From the IMG/VR virus record IMGVR_UViG_3300000553_000030, positions 1-64,000 of that record: DNA of 64,000 nt; one strand, given 5' to 3'. Origin of the DNA: a virus. A program made the position numbers and the translations under genes. The notes under the pieces were generated by a model, which worked only from the letters and a program-made list of their open reading frames with translations, made no database searches and was not told where the DNA came from. Shown one piece after another: positions 48,627 to 56,481 of this stretch (position 1 is its first letter; every line of letters starts with the position of its first letter).

Positions 48627-49435
48627 TATTCCTCTGTACTGGAGTCAACTTCGACATCTTCTCTGATCAAACTATTTGGTTCTTTATATCGCATAATAAC
48701 AGCATCACAGATTTTGAGATACAATTCTTCCTTCAATTCTGGTCTTTCAACCATCATCTTAACAAAATCAGATGATTGGAATTTTTCATCATTATATGTA
48801 TAATATGCTCCGCCCTGTTGAATAATACCATTATCCTTCAATACTCGTAACCAACTTGCATAATCTGCAATACCAGAATCATAATAAATATCGAATTCAG
48901 CGGTTCGATTGGGTGGTCCCATGCGATTTTTAACAACCACTGCCTTGCATTTATTACCAACCACAACTTCACCTTTCTTCAATTTACCAACACTATTCAA
49001 GCGAACACGAACTGAACAATGATATGCTAATGCTTTACCACCACTAACCGTATTATGGTTTAGTCTGCCATTCGCGTAATAATTTTCAGAATTTTCTACT
49101 TCAAAATCTACAACTTTGATTGGTTCATCCACCTTCTTAAAATCAATATGGTCCTTCAAATGAATATCATTCCCATTTTCAATTATTCTGTGTAAATTGG
49201 TTCCTTTCAATTGACCATCTGTATAATGTTCAAAAACTTCAGGTTTAACAATAAATTTAGTAATTTTATTATAACAATCAGTTCCCATTTTTAAATCCTT
49301 ACCAAAAATTTCAACATCGGATTCTTCAATATTAAATTCCATTGGTGTAGAAAAGTCTGCCAATGATAAAAATCTTTCAGCAAACTCTGCAATTGTAATT
49401 TCTTCTTCAATATATTCATTTTGTGTTGTATTCAT
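48626..49435 (-). CDS. recA: Split-intein C-half fused to RecA C-terminal fragment
   Basis: Residues 1-128 are the C-half of the second RecA intein, containing block B (GTNLH about 79-82) and ending LNHN. Thr129 begins the extein TVSGGKALAYHCSVRV, equivalent to the TTGGNALKFYASVR region of bacterial RecA, and the C-terminal domain follows (AEFDIYYDSGIADYASWL). Ends in an acidic tail. AAGGA for its start is encoded in the endonuclease gene. Confidence 0.9.
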   Translation of the reverse strand: MNTTQNEYIEEEITIAEFAERFLSLADFSTPMEFNIEESDVEIFGKDLKMGTDCYNKITKFIVKPEVFEHYTDGQLKGTNLHRIIENGNDIHLKDHIDFKKVDEPIKVVDFEVENSENYYANGRLNHNTVSGGKALAYHCSVRVRLNSVGKLKKGEVVVGNKCKAVVVKNRMGPPNRTAEFDIYYDSGIADYASWLRVLKDNGIIQQGGAYYTYNDEKFQSSDFVKMMVERPELKEELYLKICDAVIMRYKEPNSLIREDVEVDSSTEE

Positions 49436-50573
49436 TTATTTGTTCCTTTATTTTATCCAAAGTATTAATTATATCATCTTCCCAAAAATATAAATATGTA
49501 TATCCATTTTCTTCAAATGTCAGTTTTCTCTTATAGTCATATTCTCTAACTTGTTTAACGGTTCTATTTTTGTGAGTATATCCGCCATCACCAAAAAATT
49601 TAGGATTAGCATGCCAAAAATCTCCATAACATTCAATAATAATCTTCTTAGATTCTACATAAAAATCTGGCAAATAACAAGATATTTTAAAATTGAAAAG
49701 TTTATCATGTTCCCATTTAATATCAAAATCATTTAAAATTTTACCAACAAGATATTCAATGTTGTTTAGTTTATACCCATTCAATTCAAAATTTTTATTT
49801 TTTGATGAATTTATCATTTTATAAAATAAATTACTATTATTCGTTTTTGCATTATTCCACATGTTCTTCGCTGCTTTGCTTATCTTCGATACCCGATTAG
49901 GAGCATTCATTATATTGTGAATAAACTCACTATTTTCTGGGTTTTTGTAAAATTCACTGACTTTTTTTCCGTGGTTTTCGTATGAATAATCCCTCGCTCC
50001 CATTGTTTTTTTCACATATTCGTCAGTTTTCCACAATTCTATATTTTGTTTGGAAATTTGATTGGCGTGAAGATTTCCCCAATCAGATTGTTTCTTCCTT
50101 ACTATATCACCAATTTCAGAAGAATACATTTTTATAAGACCCTGACTATTATTAATGTGTAATGTATTCAAATATACCAACAATTTTTCTTTATATCCAT
50201 CGAAATTTTTGATATAAAATGGAATCAGTGAATATAAACTAAATAACTTCTTTCTTTGTTTATATATTTCCTTCCCAACAATTTCACCGAGATAATGTGT
50301 ATAATATGACTCCCCTGTTTTAGATATTCGTTTATTTTTATACATACATTTCAGTGGAAATTCAGTTGTTATCTTCTTTTCCTCTTTTATTTTAAATTTA
50401 AATTTTGGTATATTACTTTTCCATTTTAATTCAATATCTATATAATCTAATATATTCATTTTGTCCCCTCGCACCATATACTTCTATGATATAAATATAT
50501 AGTAAAAGTTGGAAACGCAATAAATTTACACTTTATATCTAATTTTAATTTTAGTGGTGAATGGATCAACACA
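49052..50573 (-). mobile_element. Second atypical split intein plus endonuclease in recA
   Basis: IntN is only 15 residues (50529-50573, CVDPFTTKIKIRYKV), IntC is 128 residues (49052-49435). It is inserted after MFGDKY of RecA, before TVSGGKA. A Vsr-like endonuclease gene (49416-50459) lies between. Confidence 0.87.
49416..50459 (-). CDS. Vsr-like homing endonuclease within the second recA split intein
   Basis: Long N-terminal region with NUMOD-like elements (MNAPNRVSKISKAAKNMW). The nuclease core is IIIECYGDFWHANPKFFGDGG, ending TYLYFWEDDI. I use the ATG at 50459 with GAGGGGACAAA upstream. Last codons Lys-Glu contribute AAGGA to the next gene. Confidence 0.83.
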   Translation of the reverse strand: MNILDYIDIELKWKSNIPKFKFKIKEEKKITTEFPLKCMYKNKRISKTGESYYTHYLGEIVGKEIYKQRKKLFSLYSLIPFYIKNFDGYKEKLLVYLNTLHINNSQGLIKMYSSEIGDIVRKKQSDWGNLHANQISKQNIELWKTDEYVKKTMGARDYSYENHGKKVSEFYKNPENSEFIHNIMNAPNRVSKISKAAKNMWNNAKTNNSNLFYKMINSSKNKNFELNGYKLNNIEYLVGKILNDFDIKWEHDKLFNFKISCYLPDFYVESKKIIIECYGDFWHANPKFFGDGGYTHKNRTVKQVREYDYKRKLTFEENGYTYLYFWEDDIINTLDKIKEQINEYNTK

Positions 50574-51386
50574 ATATTTATCTCCAAACATCATTGCATT
50601 CAAATTAACACGCAATTGATTTGTATAAACAATCAGTACCTTTTGACGGCCAATCATATTAGTAATCTTACGCATTGCTTTACTAATAATAATAGCTTTT
50701 CCAGTTGCATAACCATCCTTACCATGTTCACTTTCTTGCTCGGCCTTTGTGGATGCACCGGCCACTGAATCGACTACAATCGTAACCAATGAATCAGAAT
50801 TATTTTTTCTAATGTATGCAATAGCAGATTCCATCACTTCAAAGATTTCTTCAACAGTTTCTCGTTGAATATATAGCAATGATGATAAATTGACACCAAG
50901 ACTCTTCCAAAATTCAGGAGCAGCAGAATTTTCAGTATCAATAACAATGGCTTTACCACCCTTACGTTGTGTTTCAGCACAAATATGCGCGGCAATCAAT
51001 GATTTGCCGGTATTGTGATTAAGCATACCATTGCCAAAATAACAATGTTCGTTATCCTTAACTGTAATATCTACGATTCGTTCTTTTCCAATATAATCAA
51101 TAGATGTTATCTGATAATACTTCTTATCTTCACAATAAACTTTTGTTTGTGCCGGAATAATTTCTTTTGTTTCTAACCATCCCAAATTAGTAAAAAATTT
51201 ATGTTCTTTGCTAACTTTTATAGAATTTCCATTTTCTAATGTAACCTTATATGTATCCAATAACCCCTTGTCAACAAAATCTGTTATTTCTGTGAATATA
51301 TCACCTTTGGTTAATACTTTAACCCGTTTTCCTTCAAACATTAAGTTTAAAACTTCACCAATTGTTATTTCTTTTATTTCTGTCAT
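50526..51386 (-). CDS. recA: RecA middle fragment between two split-intein halves
   Basis: Residues 1-125 are the C-half of intein 1 (block B SKEH about 59-62, ending LNHN). Extein residues 126-271 start TGKSLIAAH, completing the Walker A motif, and include IVIDTENSAAPEFW, TIVVDSVAGA (Walker B) and VLIVYTNQLRVNLNAMMFG. Residues 272-286 are a 15-residue intein N-fragment and then a stop. AAAAGGA before the ATG is part of the upstream endonuclease gene. Confidence 0.92.
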   Translation of the reverse strand: MTEIKEITIGEVLNLMFEGKRVKVLTKGDIFTEITDFVDKGLLDTYKVTLENGNSIKVSKEHKFFTNLGWLETKEIIPAQTKVYCEDKKYYQITSIDYIGKERIVDITVKDNEHCYFGNGMLNHNTGKSLIAAHICAETQRKGGKAIVIDTENSAAPEFWKSLGVNLSSLLYIQRETVEEIFEVMESAIAYIRKNNSDSLVTIVVDSVAGASTKAEQESEHGKDGYATGKAIIISKAMRKITNMIGRQKVLIVYTNQLRVNLNAMMFGDKYCVDPFTTKIKIRYKV

Positions 51387-52465
51387 TTTATGTTCCTTTT
51401 TAGTTTGTCGTGATTTTTATCATCAATTGTGATAATTTTTTTATTTATAAAATTTTCAATATATTCTAAATTATACTTTGATATGTCAAACGTATTTTCT
51501 GTTATATACTTACAAGTTAAATTATACTCTTTACAATATTCTTTCAGTGCATTATACTTTAACACATTTTCATCAGTAGTCAACAATTTATATGGTTTTA
51601 TTTCACAAATTTCGATGCCATTTATTACAATATCGGGACAATATGTTCTATGAATATTCTTCATTTTATATTTTATTCTATGTTTGGATGGGGCAAATTT
51701 AATATTATTTTCCATTAAATATAAAAATATTTTAAGTTCTAATGTTGATCTACAAAAATATATATTTCCCACGCGATTGATATGACATTTTACTCCTATT
51801 CCAGCTTCTTTTCCGGGAGATTTTCCGTACATTGGATTTAACTTTCCAGTTTGTGGATTGTCTTTTGGATAACCATATCGTTCACATAATTGTTTACATT
51901 TTTTTTCACCAAACCCAAATTCTTTTTTAAGTTGTTTGTATACCATTTCTTTATAAATTAATCTGAATTTTAATTCTTCAAATCGTTTAATTATTTCAGG
52001 TGTTATTGGTTTTAATTCTTTATTTTTTAATGTTAATGCTGACAATTTTCCGTTTACTCGTGCAAGTTTGGCTTTCTTTTTTTTACCATTCTCTACAGCA
52101 ATATCATACAATCCAACAAAAATCAAATAATTGTTAACCTGTTTAATCGGTATATTTATCAATTTCCAAACATCATATGTTGTATAACCTTCATTTTGTA
52201 TGCCGTTTCTTATTTTTTCACCAAAAGTATCGTGAACATTTAAATTTTGAAAATAATGACGGTTATCAACATCTTGTTTTGATTTATTAGATTTATACAA
52301 TTGATTATTTTCTTTTAATTTATTATATACACCATTGGCCTTTGCTATTCTATGTATCGGTTTTATCCCAATCAACATGCTATTTGCAATGTCTACCTGT
52401 CCCATTCCACAATTTATAAAATTAATCAATTTTTGCTCATCTACTATTGTTTTTTTCATATACAT
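51383..52465 (-). CDS. Putative homing endonuclease within the first recA split intein
   Basis: The C-terminal nuclease has TYCPDIVI and EICEIKP, a PD...ExK core unlike the Vsr-type nucleases of the neighbouring intein. The N-terminal two thirds include several helix-turn-helix-like segments (MGQVDIANSMLIG; YTTYDVWKLINIPIKQV). ATG at 52465 or 52459; CTATTTATA lies at 52492-52500. Overlaps the RecA middle fragment by four bases. Confidence 0.78.
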   Translation of the reverse strand: MYMKKTIVDEQKLINFINCGMGQVDIANSMLIGIKPIHRIAKANGVYNKLKENNQLYKSNKSKQDVDNRHYFQNLNVHDTFGEKIRNGIQNEGYTTYDVWKLINIPIKQVNNYLIFVGLYDIAVENGKKKKAKLARVNGKLSALTLKNKELKPITPEIIKRFEELKFRLIYKEMVYKQLKKEFGFGEKKCKQLCERYGYPKDNPQTGKLNPMYGKSPGKEAGIGVKCHINRVGNIYFCRSTLELKIFLYLMENNIKFAPSKHRIKYKMKNIHRTYCPDIVINGIEICEIKPYKLLTTDENVLKYNALKEYCKEYNLTCKYITENTFDISKYNLEYIENFINKKIITIDDKNHDKLKRNIK

Positions 52466-52491
52466 TCCATTGGTCGTATACTATAAATAGT

Positions 52492-52500
52492 AGGATAGGT
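52492..52500 (-). promoter_or_regulatory. CTATTTATA box before the recA-intein endonuclease
   Basis: Minus strand CTATTTATAGTATACG, about 26 bases before the endonuclease start. It lies just past the stop of the RecA N-terminal fragment, so the endonuclease and the later recA fragments could be transcribed separately from recA-N. Confidence 0.5.
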
Positions 52501-52505
52501 AACGA

Positions 52506-52823
52506 TTATTCAATAATAACTTTAATTTTTGTGTCTTCGGTGACACAGCCTTCCAAACCATTTAATTCAACCATACGACCCACAGGCAAACCGCCATGCG
52601 GCTTATTACTAATTGCCAAATCCAATAATGCATTTCCTGTTGATACCCAATCTGTTATAGTAGAGGGATCGTCTTGTTCATCCAAGAAATATGCCATTTT
52701 TCCACCATCTTTATTTGATTTATTTAATACATCGGCCAAGTCAGATAACAATTCATCCTTGGTATCTGGTTTTACGTCAACATTTATATTTTCTGTGATA
52801 TTTTCGCATTTCTTTTTAGCCAT
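52506..52823 (-). CDS. recA: RecA N-terminal fragment with 13-residue intein N-half
   Basis: Residues 1-92 contain VSTGNALLDLAISNKPHGGLPVGR and VELNGLEG, the standard RecA start of the core up to the P-loop. Cys93 begins a 13-residue intein fragment and the gene ends. Its partner is the 125-residue C-half in 50526-51386. RecA pairs homologous DNA for recombination-dependent replication, which is also the process homing uses. Confidence 0.9.
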   Translation of the reverse strand: MAKKKCENITENINVDVKPDTKDELLSDLADVLNKSNKDGGKMAYFLDEQDDPSTITDWVSTGNALLDLAISNKPHGGLPVGRMVELNGLEGCVTEDTKIKVIIE

Positions 52824-52908
52824 AAAATTTTCCTTTTGTTTTAAATCTGGAGAGGTGGGATTGGCCCACTCTCTCCGATTTATTTTGTAACCTTATTATT
52901 TACTACTA

Positions 52909-53745
52909 TTACTTGCCGAACAGATCATCGAAAGCTTTATTCAAGTCTTCCTTTGCTGCTGGGGCCGCTTTTACAACTGGTGTTGCGGGAGCAGCTTCCT
53001 GTTTAACTTCTTCCTGTGCTGCTTCTGCCGGAGCATTATATGCCTTTCCAACTTCTGCTGCCGGAATGTTATCTGTATCTTCCACTTCTGGGTGCAGATA
53101 TGCAATCATAACACTCTTTAATTCATCATAACTCAACTCCGGCCAACATTCGAGAATGTCCGGTTGGTTCTTAATCTTTTCAATCAAATCCTTGCGAGAA
53201 GGATCGACTGCGGGAGTTTGATTTGGCTTGCAACGAATAGTGGTTTCCGGGAAGTCTTTCTTGGCTTCTTCGGCGGATTTAAATTCGACAACAATATCAC
53301 GACCATTCGCCAAGTCCGTAATATCACCGTAATCCGGGTCTGCGATAATCGAGAGAATGCTCTCATAAACTCGCTTACCAAATCCCCAAAAACGAACACC
53401 CTTTTCTTCCTCGCCACGCACAATGATAGGAACATATGTTCGCATCTTTGGTTCCAATTTCTTACCTTCCTTCCAATCTTCCTTATTACCAGCAGTCTTC
53501 AACTTATTGGAAAACTCCACAATAGGATCGGGACGATTAAACGTATCAGGTGAGAGATAGGTCTTTCCATTCAAGTTATAGTGAAACTTTAACTCAACGA
53601 ATGGGTTTCCGGGAGACTTCGCGTTGGGTACAATACGAATTTGCTTCGAGCCGGGGGTTGGTTTCCAAACCATTGCAGATTTGGGGTTATTTGTGTTTGA
53701 AAGAGAACTCAAACGATTCTTAATTTTTTCAATGTCTAATGCCAT
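52909..53745 (-). CDS. Single-stranded DNA-binding protein, gp32-like
   Basis: An N-terminal basic segment, an OB-fold core (KSAMVWKPTPGSKQIRIVP; FHYNLNGKTYLSPDTF; RFWGFGKRVYESIL), an Ala/Pro/Glu linker and an acidic C-terminal DLNKAFDDLFGK match T4-like gp32. I see no CxH-type zinc site as in T4 gp32. AAGGAATTATTAATT precedes the ATG. It coats replication intermediates and recruits partners through the acidic tail. Confidence 0.88.
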   Translation of the reverse strand: MALDIEKIKNRLSSLSNTNNPKSAMVWKPTPGSKQIRIVPNAKSPGNPFVELKFHYNLNGKTYLSPDTFNRPDPIVEFSNKLKTAGNKEDWKEGKKLEPKMRTYVPIIVRGEEEKGVRFWGFGKRVYESILSIIADPDYGDITDLANGRDIVVEFKSAEEAKKDFPETTIRCKPNQTPAVDPSRKDLIEKIKNQPDILECWPELSYDELKSVMIAYLHPEVEDTDNIPAAEVGKAYNAPAEAAQEEVKQEAAPATPVVKAAPAAKEDLNKAFDDLFGK

Positions 53746-53826
53746 AATTAATAATTCCTTAATTAATTTTACTGAGCTAATTGGACCAGTTATAGGTCGG
53801 TTCTCAGTGTTACTAATACATATCTA

Positions 53827-53854
53827 ACTATATAGGAAAAATTAATCTTTGCAA
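53827..53854 (-). promoter_or_regulatory. Candidate promoter of the SSB gene
   Basis: Minus strand TTGCAA (53854-53849), 16-bp spacer, TATAGT (53832-53827), about 80 bases upstream of the start codon. Moderate match. The remaining gap 53855-53948 is AT-rich with no gene seen. Confidence 0.4.
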
Positions 53855-53948
53855 CAGAAATATTAATTTTATTTTGAACTATTTTTATAACAACTTACTA
53901 TAAGAATTATTATTTTAATTCAGTAACAAGTATACCATTTTCCAAATT

Positions 53949-54234
53949 TTACAACGAGAGTTTATTAATCAATTGTTCTAGAATTTTTAATTCCGACATA
54001 ATAATCTGTGCATGTTTTGATGTCTCGTGGTACGTTTTTAGGAACGAATCCTCTGCGTAATCATCCACCAATTCTTTAATATGTGCCAGAGATTTGTAAG
54101 ATTTTGTGATTCTATTCCACTCCGTTACAATTGCTATTGCAGAGGAGTGACAATACATAATTGGAGAAACTGTTGAGGCATTGTTCTCTGACAATAACTT
54201 CCTCGATTAATTGTTTCAATTCACTTTTATTCAT
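53949..54234 (-). pseudogene. MKKSEL-type gene with apparent frameshift
   Basis: The ATG at 54234 gives MNKSELKQLIEEVIV, the tag shared by the candidate head proteins, but that frame closes after 40 residues (stop at 54112). The long frame 53949-54194 (SENNASTVSPIMYCHSSAIAI... ending LEQLINKLSL) has only a TTG start inside the tag. One indel near 54190 joins both into a protein of about 95 residues. Confidence 0.5.
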
Positions 54235-54239
54235 GTAAT

Positions 54240-54797
54240 TTATTCCTCGAAATATGCTTTATAATTATCTACGGATTCGTGTAATGAATCATGTGCTTTA
54301 TCATTAACAATTTCAGGATGTTCATTGTTGAGCCAATCCAATTCATCATCTGTCAATGGTCTACCTTCATATGATGCGGCTGAAATATAAGCATCACAAA
54401 AATCTGGATAATCACTGCGATCAATTCCGTCCACTTCAATATCTTGTAATTTATTTACATCAATATTGATTGGTTGTTGAGAATCTCGTTGGTCTTGATG
54501 AATCTGATCGATATCCCCTGTTTGAATAGGATCCTTAATTTCTGAATTCTGAGAAGCAAATCTATTCTCATCAACAACATGACCGAGGGATTTTAATTTG
54601 GCTTGGATAGCCCAGTATTGTTTCTTAGCATCACCGGCACCTTTCAAGTCCTCCTTATCTTCGAGATAGCCAATTACATTATCAAAATATGCCAATTGTT
54701 TCTTTAAATTGTCAACATTGTTATCTAGAACGGGAGCACCGGCATCCGTTTCGTTAAGACATTCATTAATTAGTTGTTTAAATTGTTCTTTTTTCAT
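54240..54797 (-). CDS. Candidate head-associated protein with MKKEQF N terminus (185 aa)
   Basis: MKKEQFKQLINECLNETDAG is followed by a helical segment and an acidic Asp/Gln-rich C-terminal half. CTATTTATA (54832-54840) and a leader with AAGGAT precede it. Grouped with the other MKKSEL proteins; virion role inferred. Confidence 0.55.
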   Translation of the reverse strand: MKKEQFKQLINECLNETDAGAPVLDNNVDNLKKQLAYFDNVIGYLEDKEDLKGAGDAKKQYWAIQAKLKSLGHVVDENRFASQNSEIKDPIQTGDIDQIHQDQRDSQQPINIDVNKLQDIEVDGIDRSDYPDFCDAYISAASYEGRPLTDDELDWLNNEHPEIVNDKAHDSLHESVDNYKAYFEE

Positions 54798-54831
54798 ATT
54801 GTTATCCTTGCGGTATAATTGTCGTGTAATA

Positions 54832-54840
54832 TATAAATAG
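54832..54840 (-). promoter_or_regulatory. CTATTTATA box of the MKKEQF gene
   Basis: Minus strand CTATTTATA, leader of about 34 bases with AAGGATAAC before the ATG at 54797. Confidence 0.5.
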
Positions 54841-54858
54841 ATAATTAAACTATAAAAG

Positions 54859-55290
54859 TTACGATAATTCTGTACTTACTGATGTTGCTGGTATTATACC
54901 TTCATCAATTTGGTTGACATACCCAGTCGACTTAATACCCTGACCAGAAGAATTTGCCATTACTTTTATCTTTGGGTTAAAATTGTGCCAATCTCCTAAA
55001 TGCCCATGTTTTAAATGGCAGTCAATACCAGGACACTCGCATAATGTAATTAAATTGGCATCTATCAATTCGTCTGCCTCATTTAAGTGGAAAGGAATCA
55101 TATGATGTACCTGTAAATCCGTCACTCCTCCACACATTCTACAGTATGGTTCTTCTATTATATGATGCTTTCTCACAGTTTTCCATTTGTCCGATCTTGG
55201 AGGTTCTCCCAGAAATTTTGGGGTAAATATTATTGGGGCATCTGTCAATATTTCCACAGAACTTGTTATTTCTTGTGTCGAATCTTCCAT
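54859..55290 (-). CDS. HNH endonuclease-domain protein (143 aa)
   Basis: YCRMCGG, LQVHHMIPFHLNE, LITLCECPGIDCHLKHGHLGDWHNFNP: paired cysteines and HH...N...H of an HNH nuclease. It lacks the leader and repeats of the homing cassettes and sits within structural genes, so it may be a packaging or DNA-processing nuclease instead of a homing enzyme. Confidence 0.72.
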   Translation of the reverse strand: MEDSTQEITSSVEILTDAPIIFTPKFLGEPPRSDKWKTVRKHHIIEEPYCRMCGGVTDLQVHHMIPFHLNEADELIDANLITLCECPGIDCHLKHGHLGDWHNFNPKIKVMANSSGQGIKSTGYVNQIDEGIIPATSVSTELS

Positions 55291-55692
55291 TTAAAACCTA
55301 ACTATATTTACCAAATTCAAATTGACTACTTTATAACCAATATCATTAGTTATGATTAGACAATTCTTATACAATTCCCAGTTAATTTTGAAATTCCTGT
55401 CAATTACACCATTATTTTCTTCTTTCACAATGCAATTCAAACTGTTTATGGTATAGAGTGTACCTGTTTCTTTTTTGCGGTGAATGGATATAGTCAGTGG
55501 GAATTTTTCTTGGATTTCTTTAAGTTTTACATTGTATGTCATTATTACTTCGTTCTTATTAGACACGTTTTCAAAGATGAAGATCGTTTTATCCGGTAGA
55601 AAATATACTTGTTTTATCGAAGATATGGCAGAGGTATATTCTTCCGGAGTGGAAAATGTACATAACAACTGATATCCGGTCCTATTAATCAT
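55291..55692 (-). CDS. Hypothetical protein (133 aa)
   Basis: Beta-rich protein (TIFIFENVSNKNEVIMTYNVKL and similar). Start overlaps the upstream gene's stop at 55685. Abuts the HNH gene. Not recognised. Confidence 0.5.
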   Translation of the reverse strand: MINRTGYQLLCTFSTPEEYTSAISSIKQVYFLPDKTIFIFENVSNKNEVIMTYNVKLKEIQEKFPLTISIHRKKETGTLYTINSLNCIVKEENNGVIDRNFKINWELYKNCLIITNDIGYKVVNLNLVNIVRF

Positions 55693-56476
55693 TTTTAATC
55701 AGCCGAATTAGTTGTCTATTTTTTTCTTCATTATATATGGTTTTGCCTACTACATAACCATCTTTATCATACCACAAATTATTCAAAGTGCACTTTAAAC
55801 CGATTTTTTTACCTTCGTCCAAAGTGATTTCTTCTGTTTTCAGCAATCTTTCAGTATATTCTTCCTCTGCCTTCTTTTGTTCCGGTGTCTTTTCGGGAGC
55901 AATTGGTGTTTCTGGAACAGCTTGGGCTGGAGGAGTTCCGGCGGGAGGAAGCGTTGGTAATGGATTGGATGCCACTGGAGGAGCAGGGGCAGGCACGGGA
56001 GCTGGTTGCAATTGTCCTTGAGGAACATTTGTTTGGTCTGCTTCCTTTCCCTTTGGAGAAGTTTGGGGCAATTCTGCCGGAGCAGCTGTGGGTGGGGCAG
56101 GTGCAGGGGCAGGAGCAACAGGAGCTGCCGGGGTTACTGCTTGTGCAGGTGCTGCTGGTTGTCCTTGAAATGATATATTAGGGGCTTTTTTTGTTGGGTC
56201 TTGTTCAAAGTGAGTGCCACGTTGGAGTGCTCGTTGTTTATATGCTGGTGTTGGAAATGTAACTAATAGACCATTCTTATTCCATGCCTGTCTGTCAGGA
56301 AAACGGCCTTCCAATATCTTGTTTCTGATTCCGATGGATTCTTCTTTGGTGATACCATATTTTTCAAGATATTCCTGGAGAATGTCCATATGTAAATCGT
56401 TTTCAAGCATGAAGGTTCCATCTTGAATTCTTTCATCAAGACATATTCTATTTAGTAACTTATCTGTTGTTTTCAT
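55685..56476 (-). CDS. Pro/Ala-rich structural-type protein (263 aa)
   Basis: A folded N-terminal domain of about 85 residues (FPDRQAWNKNGLLVTFPTPAYKQRA), then about 110 residues of Pro/Ala-rich linker, then a C-terminal domain (LKCTLNNLWYDKDGYVVG). The linker looks like a flexible spacer between two binding domains. Base composition of the linker is GC-richer than its surroundings, as expected from Pro/Ala codons. Confidence 0.55.
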   Translation of the reverse strand: MKTTDKLLNRICLDERIQDGTFMLENDLHMDILQEYLEKYGITKEESIGIRNKILEGRFPDRQAWNKNGLLVTFPTPAYKQRALQRGTHFEQDPTKKAPNISFQGQPAAPAQAVTPAAPVAPAPAPAPPTAAPAELPQTSPKGKEADQTNVPQGQLQPAPVPAPAPPVASNPLPTLPPAGTPPAQAVPETPIAPEKTPEQKKAEEEYTERLLKTEEITLDEGKKIGLKCTLNNLWYDKDGYVVGKTIYNEEKNRQLIRLIKND

Positions 56477-56481
56477 AAATG

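Larger units (their letters stand above)
51012..52547 (-). mobile_element. First atypical split intein plus endonuclease in the recA Walker A motif
   Basis: IntN is 13 residues (52509-52547, CVTEDTKIKVIIE), IntC is 125 residues (51012-51386). Inserted between GLEG and TGKS, so the P-loop exists only after trans-splicing. Endonuclease gene 51383-52465 lies between. Confidence 0.88.

Noticed and set aside
55885-56181. Long plus-strand ORFs opposite the Pro/Ala-rich gene
   Set aside because: They are shadows of GC-rich Pro/Ala codons and lack ribosome binding sites.
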